Shown here one piece after another: positions 1-6,707 of a DNA stretch of 42,950 bases. The DNA is from Chitinibacter bivalviorum (GTDB lineage: Bacteria > Pseudomonadota > Gammaproteobacteria > Burkholderiales > Chitinibacteraceae): the NCBI RefSeq assembly GCF_013403565.1, contig NZ_CP058628.1:1-42950 (forward strand), written 5' to 3'. The translations under genes were made by a program, and so were the position numbers. Below the pieces are notes generated by a model that searched no databases, was not told the origin of the DNA, and worked only from the letters and a program-made list of their open reading frames with translations. Each line of letters begins with the position of its first letter. The stretch's first letter is position 1.

Positions 1-483
1 GAAGCCATGCTGGCGGAGAATCATACGCATTCGGTGCCGAGAGCCGACGACGACTGGCGCTCATTTCTGATCGGGAATGCCCGCAGCTTCAGGCAGGCGC
101 TGCTCGCCTACCGCGATGGCGCGCGCATCCATGCCGGCACGCGACCGGGCGCACCGCAGATGGAAACGGCCGACGCGCAGCTTCGCTTCCTCTGCGAGGC
201 GGGTTTTTCGGCCGGGGACGCCGTCAATGCGCTGATGACAATCAGCTACTTCACTGTTGGGGCCGTGCTTGAGGAGCAGGCCGGCGACAGCGATGCCGGC
301 GAGCGCGGCGGCACCGTTGAACAGGCTCCGCTCTCGCCGCTGTTGCGGGCCGCGATAGACGCCTTCGACGAAGCCGGTCCGGACGCAGCGTTCGAGCAGG
401 GACTCGCGGTGATTGTCGATGGATTGGCGAAAAGGAGGCTCGTTGTCAGGAACGTTGAAGGACCGAGAAAGGGTGACGATTGA
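1..483 (+). CDS. tetR: TetR(A) repressor, 5'-truncated by the window edge
   Basis: Codons 57-216 of the class A tetracycline repressor, identical to the 3' part of the complete gene at 13366-14016. It retains the ligand-binding and dimerisation core and lacks the N-terminal DNA-binding helices only because the window begins here. It is not a broken gene. Confidence 0.93.
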   Translation, partial: EAMLAENHTHSVPRADDDWRSFLIGNARSFRQALLAYRDGARIHAGTRPGAPQMETADAQLRFLCEAGFSAGDAVNALMTISYFTVGAVLEEQAGDSDAGERGGTVEQAPLSPLLRAAIDAFDEAGPDAAFEQGLAVIVDGLAKRRLVVRNVEGPRKGDD

Positions 484-567
484 TCAGGACCGCTGCCGGA
501 GCGCAACCCACTCACTACAGCAGAGCCATGTAGACAACATCCCCTCCCCCTTTCCACCGCGTCAGAC

Positions 568-595
568 GCCCGTAGCAGCCCGCTACGGGCTTTTT
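568..595 (+). terminator. Rho-independent terminator downstream of tetR
   Basis: A 9-bp perfect stem (GCCCGTAGC / GCTACGGGC) with loop AGCCC is followed by TTTTT. It lies about 85 bp past the tetR stop and is oriented to end tetR transcription before the oriV remnant. Confidence 0.85.
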
Positions 596-833
596 CATGC
601 CCTGCCCTAGCGTCCAAGCCTCACGGCCGCGCTCGGCCTCTCTGGCGGCCTTCTGGCGCTCCTGCTGCGGCGTCCGCTCGTGGGCCGTGGCGCGGGTCCG
701 CGCGCCGGCCTCGTGCGCCTGGCGCTCGCGGGCGAGGTCCAGGGCGGCCGTCTTCACGTTCTGCCTTGCGCAGATGAGATAGATCTAGCGTGGACTCAAG
801 GCTCTCGCGAATGGCTCGCGTTGGAAACTTTCA

Positions 834-850
834 TTGACACTTGAGGGGCA
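834..850 (+). repeat. Single RK2-type oriV iteron
   Basis: TTGACACTTGAGGGGC matches the 17-bp TrfA-binding iteron consensus of IncP-1 oriV. Only this solitary copy survives. A functional RK2 oriV needs a cluster of such iterons. Confidence 0.8.
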
Positions 851-990
851 CCGCAGGGAAATTCTCGTCCTTGCGAGAACCGGCTATGTCGTGCTGCGCA
901 TCGAGCCTGCGCCCTTGGCTTGTCTCGCCCCTCTCCGCGTCGCTACGGGGCTTCCAGCGTGTCATTTTCAGAAGACGACTGCACGGAATA

Positions 991-1557
991 TCAGGAGTCG
1001 GCTGCACTGGTGGATTGCAGCGCGGTGTACAGGGCCGTCTTGCTCACCTTGAGCCGTGTAGCGGCCTCTCGGACATTAAGCCCGTTGGCGATGTGCTCCC
1101 GCGCTCGCTGCAACTTGTCGGCGGTGACAACCGGCTTTCGCCCGCCCTTCCTCCCACGAGCGGCGGCGGCAGTCAACCCGGCCTTGGTGCGCTCGCGGAT
1201 CAAGTCGCGCTCGAACTGGCCCAGCGCGCCGAACACGTGGAAGATGAGCCGCCCGCCTGGCGTGGTGGTGTCGATGGCTTCCGTCAGAGAACGGAAGCCG
1301 ACGCCTCGCGCTTCCAGCGCGCCTATCGTTTCGATTAGGTGCGGCATAGAGCGCCCGAGCCGATCCAGCCGCCAGACGGCCAGCACGTCGCCGTCGCGCA
1401 GGTAGGCCAGCGCATCAGCCAAGCCGGGGCGGTCGGCCTTGGCCCCGGAAGCCGTGTCCTCGAAAACGCGCTCGCAGCCTGCCTTGCGTAGCGCATCCGT
1501 CTGCAAGGCGGTGTCCTGTTCCGCCGTCGATACCCGCGCATAGCCGATCAGTGCCAT
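991..1557 (-). CDS. Serine resolvase (site-specific recombinase)
   Basis: A 188-residue small serine recombinase that cuts and rejoins DNA at a res site through a 5'-phosphoserine link. Visible features are the YARVST motif with catalytic Ser10 and Arg8, the WRLDRLGRS block (residues 62-70, with the conserved Arg66 and Arg69), an FERDLIRERT segment before the long E helix, a GRKGGR arm (135-140) and a C-terminal helix-turn-helix (about 162-182). The ATG at 1557 was chosen because AGAGAGG precedes it by about 6 bases and MALIGYARVS is the usual N-terminus; the longer reading from 1686 adds a tail that is res-site DNA. It resembles TniR/TnpR-type resolvases. In this plasmid it could resolve multimers or help rearrange the inverted E copies. 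Confidence 0.9.
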   Translation of the reverse strand: MALIGYARVSTAEQDTALQTDALRKAGCERVFEDTASGAKADRPGLADALAYLRDGDVLAVWRLDRLGRSMPHLIETIGALEARGVGFRSLTEAIDTTTPGGRLIFHVFGALGQFERDLIRERTKAGLTAAAARGRKGGRKPVVTADKLQRAREHIANGLNVREAATRLKVSKTALYTALQSTSAADS

Positions 1558-1685
1558 TTGCCGCCTCTCTTGTCCGTCATTCCGTCCGCCTATCTTAATG
1601 TCCGACAACCCGTTGTGCAATAACTTTGCTGGACAGTGTCCGGCATGGCCGACTAATGATCGTTTGGCGGACAAGGCGACTGGCA
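1558..1685. promoter_or_regulatory. Probable res site upstream of the resolvase
   Basis: The gap between resolvase and toxin remnant is dense in TGTCCG / CGGACA motifs (1571, 1599, the palindrome GGACAGTGTCC at 1631-1641, and GGCGGACAAG at 1667-1676). This layout of paired short inverted repeats is typical of a three-subsite res site overlapping the resolvase promoter. Subsite borders cannot be set by eye. Confidence 0.6.
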
Positions 1686-1883
1686 TCAGCCGAACAGCTC
1701 GCTATGGGAGCCAAGCCGCGCCAGTCGCAGGGTGTCGGCGTCGGACTTGCGGTAGATCAGCAGCAGGTCGGGCTTGATGTGGCATTCGCGGTAGCCCGCC
1801 CAATCGCCGGAAAGATCGTGGTCGCGGTATCGCACATCCAGGGGCTGATCGGTCGCCAGCGCGACCAGAACCGGCTTGAGGTC
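1686..1883 (-). pseudogene. YafQ/RelE-type toxin, 5'-truncated remnant
   Basis: The C-terminal ~65 residues match the YafQ-type mRNA interferase pattern: PLDVRYRDHDLSGDW, RECHIKPDLLLIYR, and the terminal GSHSELFG with its conserved histidine. The N-terminal third and the start codon are missing, and codons further upstream come from the transposon end. No antitoxin gene is present in the element. TA pairs are common passengers of Tn3-like and Tn402-like elements, so this looks like a leftover from a longer ancestor. It is probably inactive. Confidence 0.8.
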
Positions 1884-1988
1884 ATCATTCGTGCAGCGGA
1901 CTCCTGATACTGTTCGTTCAATAGACGACTGCACAACAGCCTTCAAACCGCGTTGTCTGGTGCAGTCGTCTTCTGAAAATGACAACAG

Positions 1989-2013
1989 CCCCCACGCCCT
2001 GCTGGGCTGGGGG
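1989..2013 (-). terminator. Hairpin after mobA
   Basis: Read on the minus strand, CCCCCAGCCC / GGGCGTGGGGG forms a strong hairpin with one unpaired G, directly after the mobA stop. The following bases are only modestly T-rich and run into the E inverted repeat. A terminator for the mob operon is likely but not certain. Confidence 0.6.
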
Positions 2014-2019
2014 AAAGTC

Positions 2020-4182
2020 TCAACGGATCATGCCGGGGCCGTCCCGGTCGCGGCTGCGCTGTGCTTGCCGCTCTCGCTCCTGCTCCTGCTCCTGCCGGTG
2101 GGCCTGCACCTCTGGCGCTGCCCACGCATTGGCCGCCGTGCGCCGGGCGTAGTCCTCGACGTGGCCCGCCTTGCGGCTCTCAACGTGCGGGGAGCATTCC
2201 AGGATGCCCTTCTCGATGTCCTGCGCCGTGAAGCGCCCGGATTTCGCCATGTCCGTGGCAATCATCCAGTCCAGCCGGGAGAAGTCGGCTTCCTTGCCGT
2301 ACCGCTGCATCAGGCGCTGCGCCTGCCGCTGGTACTCCTTCACCGGGTCGTATTGCGAGCCATAGCCGCCCGGCTTGGCCGTTTCCAGCGCCTCTAGGCG
2401 CTTTTCCCGCTCTTGCTGGGCCGCTGCCCTGTCTAGGTGCTGCTCGATGCGTTCTAGGTACGATGGCGCGGATCTGGCGGCCTTGCCGGGGCAGTCGTGG
2501 GCCAGTACGTAGGGCTGGCGACCGTCACGGGCGTGCTGCGGCTTCTGGTTGGTGAAGCCTGCCAGCCGCCCATAGTGGCGACTGTCGCCGCCGTACTGCT
2601 TCGCCAGCCCCTGCGCCGCGATGCGCCGCACGTCTGCGGATAACGGTTTATCCGACAGCTTGACCCACGCCTGATAGTTGCCGGGGCTGGTTTCGATGGT
2701 CGCAGCGGGGGCGAATCCTTCCGCCTTCATGCGCTCCAGAGCCTGCGGCTTGAGGTCATCGACCAGCACTAGGCCATGCTCGCCAGCCGGGCGGATATAC
2801 ACGTCGTTGCCTTTGGCGTTCATCCGCTTGAGCCACGCGGCGGACTGCTCCAGCTCGGCGCGGCTCCATTCCCGGTTCATCATCTGGCCGGTCTTAGCCT
2901 CCCGGATGCCCACCTCGAAGCGCGGCACGTCCAGCGCCGTCACCTGCCTCTGGATGGCTTCAAGGCTTCGATCACGGCGGGTTTCAGGTACTCCGCCACC
3001 GCTTGCGCGTCCAGCATGTTCTGCACCTTGGGCGGGGCCAGCCAAAGCCAAAAGCCGCTCACGAGCGCCGCCGTAACCAACCCCGTTACCACGGCTAGGC
3101 CGTAGTGCCTCCACTCCATCCGCTGCCCGGCTTGGTTCAGGCTCTCGGCGGCTTGGCTCGCTGCAGCTACCGCGTCCTTGTAGCCCTTCACCGACTCCGA
3201 TAGCTGGCGCGTGAACGTCTCGCCCTGCTCCCGGCTCTTGCGGTCGATCTCGGCCAGCGTCTGCCGGGTCTCGTCGGCCAGCGCCGCCATTGCTTGGGCC
3301 AGCGGCTCCAGCGTCGCGGCCAAGTCCTCCGCGCTCTGGTGCTTGGCCTGCCTCACTGTCTCGATCTGGCTCGCCAAACGCTCTAGCCGCGTCTCGTTCG
3401 ATGCTGCGGCGGACTGCCGCAAAGTCTCTGTCTTGCTCATAGCTGATGCCCCTTTTCTGGATGCCTGCGGCGGTGTAGCCCTTCCCTAAGTCGCTGCCCT
3501 TCATGGTCACGCCGTCCAGCCGGTACGACAGACCGGACAGCTTCGCGCCGTTGAGCTGGGCCACCGGCACCACCTCCACGCCTGCCGCCTCCAGTCGCTC
3601 CTGGTACTCGCTGAAGCTGCGGCAATCCCTGGCGCACGCGTCACAAATCTGCTGGAGCTGCTGCCGGGCGCTGGGCTGGCCGGTGCGGGCGTGCTGCTCG
3701 ATCTCGCCCTTGGTCGGCGCTTTGCGCTCGGCCTCGATGCTCGGGGCCACCCGTTGCAGGCCGTAATCCCGTTCGATCTCTCGCATGATGGTTTCCTGCC
3801 GCTTGTAGTCCTGCCCGTCGCTGACCACCTCGCCGGCGTGGGTGATGCGGTTCGCCAAGATGTGGATGTGCTCGTGCTCGGTGTCGGTGTGCCGGGTGAT
3901 GACGAACTGGTTGTCCTTGAAGCCCATCCCGCGCAAATAACGCTGCCCGACTTCCCGCCACTGCTCATCCGTAAGCTTTTCGCCGGGGGCGGCGGATAGC
4001 GAAACATGCATAACTGCCTTGCCCAAGTTCGGGCGAAGCTTGCGAATCTCGCCAAATTCTGCGGCGAGTTCTCGCGGGTTTTGCCCGGCCATGTTGCTAT
4101 CAATGACGCGGCCCTTCTCTTTCGTGAGGTCGTATTCCAGCGCCCCACGGAAGCCGCGGCCCTTGACCATCTTGGCAATCAT
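2020..4182 (-). CDS. mobA: MobA: relaxase fused to a RepB'-like primase domain
   Basis: A 720-residue two-domain protein. The N-terminus (about 1-190) is a MobA/TraI-type relaxase, apparently MOBP-like: GFRGALEY with candidate nicking Tyr17, RPNLGKAVMHVSLS (50-63), and the metal-binding block RHTDTEHEHIHI (97-108) with His98, His105 and His107. It would nick oriT and lead the strand into a recipient. Residues ~248-414 are a Gly/Arg/Ala-rich linker whose DNA also encodes mobB in another frame. The C-terminus (from ~430) matches the archaeo-eukaryotic-type RepB' primase fold, with VDD near 470, SPGNYQAW near 497 and RLAGFTNQKP, and would prime the transferred strand. Its start overlaps the mobC stop (ATGA), showing translational coupling. 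This layout is known from IncQ plasmids such as RSF1010 (MobA/RepB). Confidence 0.9.
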   Translation of the reverse strand: MIAKMVKGRGFRGALEYDLTKEKGRVIDSNMAGQNPRELAAEFGEIRKLRPNLGKAVMHVSLSAAPGEKLTDEQWREVGQRYLRGMGFKDNQFVITRHTDTEHEHIHILANRITHAGEVVSDGQDYKRQETIMREIERDYGLQRVAPSIEAERKAPTKGEIEQHARTGQPSARQQLQQICDACARDCRSFSEYQERLEAAGVEVVPVAQLNGAKLSGLSYRLDGVTMKGSDLGKGYTAAGIQKRGISYEQDRDFAAVRRSIERDAARAFGEPDRDSEAGQAPERGGLGRDAGAAGPSNGGAGRRDPADAGRDRPQEPGAGRDVHAPAIGVGEGLQGRGSCSEPSRREPEPSRAADGVEALRPSRGNGVGYGGARERLLALAGPAQGAEHAGRASGGGVPETRRDRSLEAIQRQVTALDVPRFEVGIREAKTGQMMNREWSRAELEQSAAWLKRMNAKGNDVYIRPAGEHGLVLVDDLKPQALERMKAEGFAPAATIETSPGNYQAWVKLSDKPLSADVRRIAAQGLAKQYGGDSRHYGRLAGFTNQKPQHARDGRQPYVLAHDCPGKAARSAPSYLERIEQHLDRAAAQQEREKRLEALETAKPGGYGSQYDPVKEYQRQAQRLMQRYGKEADFSRLDWMIATDMAKSGRFTAQDIEKGILECSPHVESRKAGHVEDYARRTAANAWAAPEVQAHRQEQEQERERQAQRSRDRDGPGMIR
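2940..3440 (-). CDS. mobB: MobB-like membrane accessory protein nested in mobA
   Basis: A 166-residue protein read in a different frame from mobA and entirely inside it. Residues 1-110 form a polar, heptad-like helical region. Residues 113-135 (HYGLAVVTGLVTAALVSGFW and following) are one transmembrane segment, followed by a short amphipathic tail. AGGGG lies about 11 bases before the ATG. The size, nested position and single membrane span match MobB of IncQ plasmids, which helps bring the relaxosome to the host's type IV secretion machinery. Weak primary similarity cannot be judged by eye, so the name rests on position and topology. Confidence 0.75.
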   Translation of the reverse strand: MSKTETLRQSAAASNETRLERLASQIETVRQAKHQSAEDLAATLEPLAQAMAALADETRQTLAEIDRKSREQGETFTRQLSESVKGYKDAVAAASQAAESLNQAGQRMEWRHYGLAVVTGLVTAALVSGFWLWLAPPKVQNMLDAQAVAEYLKPAVIEALKPSRGR

Positions 4183-4565
4183 TCGCCGCCACCCGCGCCA
4201 ATGAGGGCCAGCCGAAGCCGCCCGACTTCACCGGCCAGCCGCTGCAAAAGCGCGTCGGCAACGGTGACGGGGCGGCCTTCGTTCGCCAGCCGGGTTAGCT
4301 GGTTGAGGTTGGCCGCGAGTCTCGCCAGTTCGGCGTACTGCTCGCGGTTGATGGGCGGGACTGGTGGCGACGGTAGGCGTCGGGATAGCGCCGCTTCCCG
4401 CAGCCACTGTGCCGGGGTCATGCCCATCTGATCGGCCTTGGCCCGGAGTGCGGCGTATTCCTCCGCCGACACCCGGACGCCAATGGTCGAGGCGCGCACG
4501 GCGGAGGGGTCGCCCTTGGGGCGGCCTCCTCTGCCTTTGCGCGGTGGGGTTGTTTCTGCCGTCAT
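4179..4565 (-). CDS. mobC: MobC relaxosome accessory protein
   Basis: 128 residues. A basic tail (KGRGGRPKGDP) precedes a ribbon-helix-helix-like stretch (about 26-60, STIGVRVSAEEYAALRAKAD) and the MobC-family motif LARLAANLNQLTRLAN (about 79-94). It would bind oriT and help MobA open the nick region. The start at 4565 was preferred to 4673 because GGAGG sits 7 bases upstream and the N-terminal extension looks non-coding. The stop overlaps the mobA start, so both are translated from one message. Confidence 0.85.
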   Translation of the reverse strand: MTAETTPPRKGRGGRPKGDPSAVRASTIGVRVSAEEYAALRAKADQMGMTPAQWLREAALSRRLPSPPVPPINREQYAELARLAANLNQLTRLANEGRPVTVADALLQRLAGEVGRLRLALIGAGGGE

Positions 4566-4710
4566 GAACGAGCCTCCAACGAGTGAATGCGGCGGGCGGT
4601 GCCGACCGAAGGGAGCGCCGCCGGGGTGCAGGGGCGCAGCCCATGCCAAGCCGTTTGAGCGAAGCGAAAACATGGCTTGCTTCTAACCAACTACGCCACC
4701 GATAACCACA
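4566..4710. other. kfrA-mobC gap, candidate oriT
   Basis: A 145-bp non-coding gap just upstream of mobC, where mobilisation operons usually carry oriT. It holds an imperfect inverted repeat (CAAGCC at 4647-4652 and GGCTTG at 4674-4679) with a 21-base spacer. No known nick sequence was recognised, so this is a positional guess. Confidence 0.3.
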
Positions 4711-5604
4711 TCATACGCCAGTCGATGCGGGGGGAAAAACGGCGGGGACAGGATCTGCCTTCCGCAGCGCCTCAAGCTGCCCGGCAAGTCGTGCGGCCTG
4801 CTCGCGGGCCTCTGCTGCCACCTTGCGAGCCTCGTCACGCTCGGCCTGCGCCTGCCGGGTTTCCTGCGCTGCTGCGGCGCGGGCGGTGTCGTGGGCCTGT
4901 GCAGCCTTGGCGGCCTGCTGCTCGATCTGCTCGGCGCGGGCCTCTGCGCGGCTCACACGGTCGGCGCACGCCTCCAGCTTGGCGGCCAGCACGGCGGCCT
5001 GTTGTTCGGCGGCGGTGCGGCCCTGCTGTGCCTCGGCCAATGCGGCGCGTAGGCGCACAAGCTCGGCGGCCTGCTCGCTCACGCGCTCGGCCTGCGCCTC
5101 GATCTTGTGCCGGGCGGTTGCCACCTCCAGCCGCGCAGACTCTGCCGCCTGCTGCTCGCGCTCGATGCGCTGCTGCGCCTCGGCCAAGTCGGCGGCCTGC
5201 TGGGCGGCTTTGCCTGCCAGCGTGTCGCGCTCAGTGGTCAGCACGGCCACCTGCTCGGCCAGCTCGTCGCGTTCGTCTTCCAGCACCTCGCCAGCGGCGG
5301 CCAGTTCGGCGGCCTCCGCCTGCGCCTGCACCAGACGGCCCTCGATCTCGCCGCGTGCCCGCGATGCGGCCCGCTCGATCTCGGCGGCAATGGCAGCGGT
5401 CAGCGCCTGCGGCAGTTCCGGCGCAGCGGCGGCGGCCACCGGGCGAGCCTCACGCCACGCGGCCAGATGCTTGTGGATGGTGTTCGGGCTGCCGGTGTCG
5501 CCCAACCGCTCCCGCACCGCCCGGATGGTCGGCTGCTGACCCTCGCCTGCCAGCGCATCAGCGACGGCGGCGACCTGCTCAAAAGTGATGCCCTGACGTG
5601 CCAT
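4711..5604 (-). CDS. kfrA: KfrA-like DNA-binding coiled-coil protein
   Basis: 297 residues. The N-terminal ~70 match the KfrA_N type of helix-turn-helix domain (GITFEQVAAVADALAGEG, then TIRAVRERLG and SPNTIHKHLAAWRE). The rest, about 85-285, is an Ala/Glu/Gln/Arg-rich uninterrupted coiled coil. KfrA proteins of IncP, IncU and IncW plasmids repress their own promoters and help stable maintenance by forming filament-like assemblies. AAGGAG lies 8 bases before the ATG. The promoter region upstream contains direct and inverted GTATC/GATAC repeats that are likely its own operator. It lies 145 bp upstream of mobC in the same direction, so read-through into the mob genes is possible. Confidence 0.85.
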   Translation of the reverse strand: MARQGITFEQVAAVADALAGEGQQPTIRAVRERLGDTGSPNTIHKHLAAWREARPVAAAAAPELPQALTAAIAAEIERAASRARGEIEGRLVQAQAEAAELAAAGEVLEDERDELAEQVAVLTTERDTLAGKAAQQAADLAEAQQRIEREQQAAESARLEVATARHKIEAQAERVSEQAAELVRLRAALAEAQQGRTAAEQQAAVLAAKLEACADRVSRAEARAEQIEQQAAKAAQAHDTARAAAAQETRQAQAERDEARKVAAEAREQAARLAGQLEALRKADPVPAVFPPASTGV

Positions 5605-5680
5605 GATCGTTGCTCCTTTCGTACCGTATCGGTGTAAATCGTATCAATACAGATATGATACGCAATACAGATACGATACG
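5605..5680 (-). promoter_or_regulatory. kfrA promoter/operator with tandem 18-bp repeats
   Basis: Two adjacent 18-bp repeats, CAATACAGATATGATACG (5645-5662) and CAATACAGATACGATACG (5663-5680), differ at one base. Further GTATC half-sites lie towards kfrA, giving nested GTATC...GATAC inverted repeats. This is a likely autorepression site for KfrA. Confidence 0.7.
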
Positions 5681-6119
5681 CAAGCGGTTTTCGTAACGTA
5701 CCGCTGCCCGGTCGGCTGCTCGTTTTTGGTGAAACACCGTGCTGACGCCTCGCCTTCGGCTCGTTGTCGGCCAGCCGTCGAACGAAAAGCGGAGCTTTCC
5801 GCCCGCCGCCCGGCTCCGGCCAGAAACGGGCCTACAGCGCGTTTTGAGAAGGTAAGAAAGGGGGCAGGCAGGGCCACGTCGAGAAAACGCCGCCACGGGC
5901 CGCCTACTAGTGGAGAGGGGGTCAAGCGAACCGTGGAATAAAGGGGGTAGCCCGTAGGGGGGCACCGTTGATGCCGCGAAAGTCGCTTGATGCCCTCGGA
6001 GCGCCCCAGCCTGAGCGAGTGGGGGCAGGACGAAGGGCGAAGACCGCCACCCTGCCCCCCGAGCCTCACGGCGGCGAGTGGCCCCCGGCAGGGCCGCCGG
6101 AGGCATCTTGCAAACACGA
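5681..6119. other. 439-bp GC-rich gap, no gene recognised
   Basis: The open frames here read as Arg/Pro/Ser-rich shadows with no credible start or family match. Runs of G (AGAAAGGGGGC, GTAGGGGGGCACC) and short GC-rich inverted repeats suggest folded DNA or RNA, perhaps origin- or transfer-related. Nothing definite is seen. Confidence 0.4.
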
Positions 6120-6419
6120 TCAAGGCGACAGCCGTTTGACCGCATCCACAAATGACAATCTGAACAGGTGCATGGCCAGGTCGATGGCACCGCCGCCCTG
6201 CTCTTTCCGCGTGTCGTACCACTTCGGCCCGGTCGCCAGTAGCTCAACACCGCCGCCACCAATGGACACATTCAGCCGCACCGTAGCCTTGTCCTTCACC
6301 GGCACAAAGCCAGGATCACGTTTCCAGTACAGGCCCAGCCGGTCTAGCGTTTCCTGCACCGTCATTGCCCGCAACGAATCCAGCAGCGCGGGCGGAAAGG
6401 ATCGACGGGCGCGACTCAT
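6120..6419 (-). CDS. Small protein resembling the N-terminal domain of degenerate CHC2/toprim primases
   Basis: 99 residues from the ATG at 6419; GGTGG is upstream, and a GTG at 6428 is an alternative. The tail GGGAIDLAMHLFRLSFVDAVKRL closely follows the pattern of the N-terminal domain of plasmid and phage toprim-primase proteins, but the zinc-binding cysteines are absent, as in the degenerate subfamily, and the toprim part is missing. It ends at a normal stop, so it may be a stand-alone accessory factor or a decayed primase. It lies just downstream of the iterons and rep in the same direction. A role in replication initiation is inference. Confidence 0.6.
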   Translation of the reverse strand: MSRARRSFPPALLDSLRAMTVQETLDRLGLYWKRDPGFVPVKDKATVRLNVSIGGGGVELLATGPKWYDTRKEQGGGAIDLAMHLFRLSFVDAVKRLSP

Positions 6420-6460
6420 GACAGCCACCCGAGGAACTGGACGAGGGGGCCGCGCCGTTC

Positions 6461-6707
6461 AGGCGCTATTCAAAGGCAGGCGCTATTCAAGCAGGCTATC
6501 AAAGGCAGGCGCTATTCAAAGGCAGGCGCTATTCAAAGGCAGGCGCTATTCAAAGGCAGGCGCTATTCAAAGGCAGGCGCTATTCAAAGGCAGGCGCTAT
6601 TCAAAGGCAGGCGCTATTCAAAGGCAGGCGCTATTCAAAGGCAGGCGCTATTCAAAGGCAGGCGCTATTCAAAGGCAGGCGCTATTCAAAGGCAGGCGCT
6701 ACGCGCC
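6461..6707. repeat. 17-bp iteron array, 14 units (probable oriV)
   Basis: Tandem copies of AGGCGCTATTCAAAGGC. Unit 1 (6461-6477) is perfect. Units 2 and 3 are shortened to 15 and 14 bp (6478-6506). Eleven perfect units follow (6507-6693), then a partial unit ends at the rep coding sequence. The rep stop codon (TAG, 6682-6684 on the minus strand) lies inside the array. Direct repeats beside a rep gene are the usual initiator-binding part of theta or strand-displacement origins. The array has 12 and 11 units in the other plasmid copies. Confidence 0.9.

Larger units (their letters stand above)
1..959 (+). repeat. Module T, partial copy 1 (forward)
   Basis: This is the right-hand end of the tetracycline/IncP-1 relic module. 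It starts inside tetR at codon 57 and runs to the E element at 960. It is the same sequence as 13534-14492, so the window opens in the middle of a plasmid unit. Confidence 0.95.
484..959 (+). other. IncP-1alpha (RK2-type) flank with truncated oriV
   Basis: There is no gene in this stretch. From memory of RK2 and of vectors carrying its oriV, the sequence matches the left part of the IncP-1alpha vegetative origin, including the stretch around the first, isolated iteron and the GGGGCTTCCAGCG motif. The match stops exactly at the E element (960). The main iteron cluster, AT-rich region and DnaA boxes expected further on are absent. It should therefore not work as an origin. An alignment to RK2 would settle the boundary. 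Confidence 0.8.
960..1984 (-). mobile_element. E1: 1,025-bp Tn402/Tn5053-type mini-element with resolvase
   Basis: The element is bounded by perfect 25-bp inverted repeats (960-984 and 1960-1984) beginning TGTCATTTTCAGAAGA, the terminal sequence typical of Tn402/Tn5053-family transposons and class 1 integrons. Inside each end is a second diverged copy of the terminal motif (TATCAGGAGTCSGCTGCAC, S being G or C), as expected for multiple TniA-type transposase sites. It carries a complete serine resolvase and a toxin remnant, with no tniA/B/Q, so it could move only with transposase supplied in trans. Flanking 5-mers are CAGCG and ACAGC, so no target duplication is seen. Family assignment rests on the ends; the exact element was not recognised. 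Confidence 0.85.

Noticed and set aside
834..850. Working second origin of replication (RK2 oriV)
   Set aside because: A single iteron remains, the rest of oriV is missing, and trfA is truncated.
991..1686. 231-residue version of the resolvase
   Set aside because: The extra 43 N-terminal residues read through the res-like repeats. The ATG at 1557 has a good ribosome site and the canonical MALIGYARVS start.
960..1984. Class 1 integron
   Set aside because: The ends match Tn402-type repeats, but there is no integrase, attI, gene cassette, qacE or sul1.
1686..1985. 99-residue toxin starting in the transposon end
   Set aside because: The first ~34 codons are inverted-repeat and linker DNA, and the start codon differs with the flank (TTG or GTG). 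Only the C-terminal part is toxin-derived.
4677..5588. 303-residue and 238-residue plus-strand frames opposite kfrA
   Set aside because: Arg/Pro/Ala- or Ser/Ala-rich products with no start signals; they mirror the codon bias of the kfrA coiled coil.
5579..6271. 230- and 192-residue minus-strand frames upstream of kfrA
   Set aside because: They cross the kfrA operator and have Arg/Pro/Ser-rich, family-less products. They look like GC-rich open frames by chance.
6461..6707. CRISPR-like array
   Set aside because: The units are head-to-tail 17-mers without spacers, and no cas genes are present. They sit beside rep, so they are iterons.
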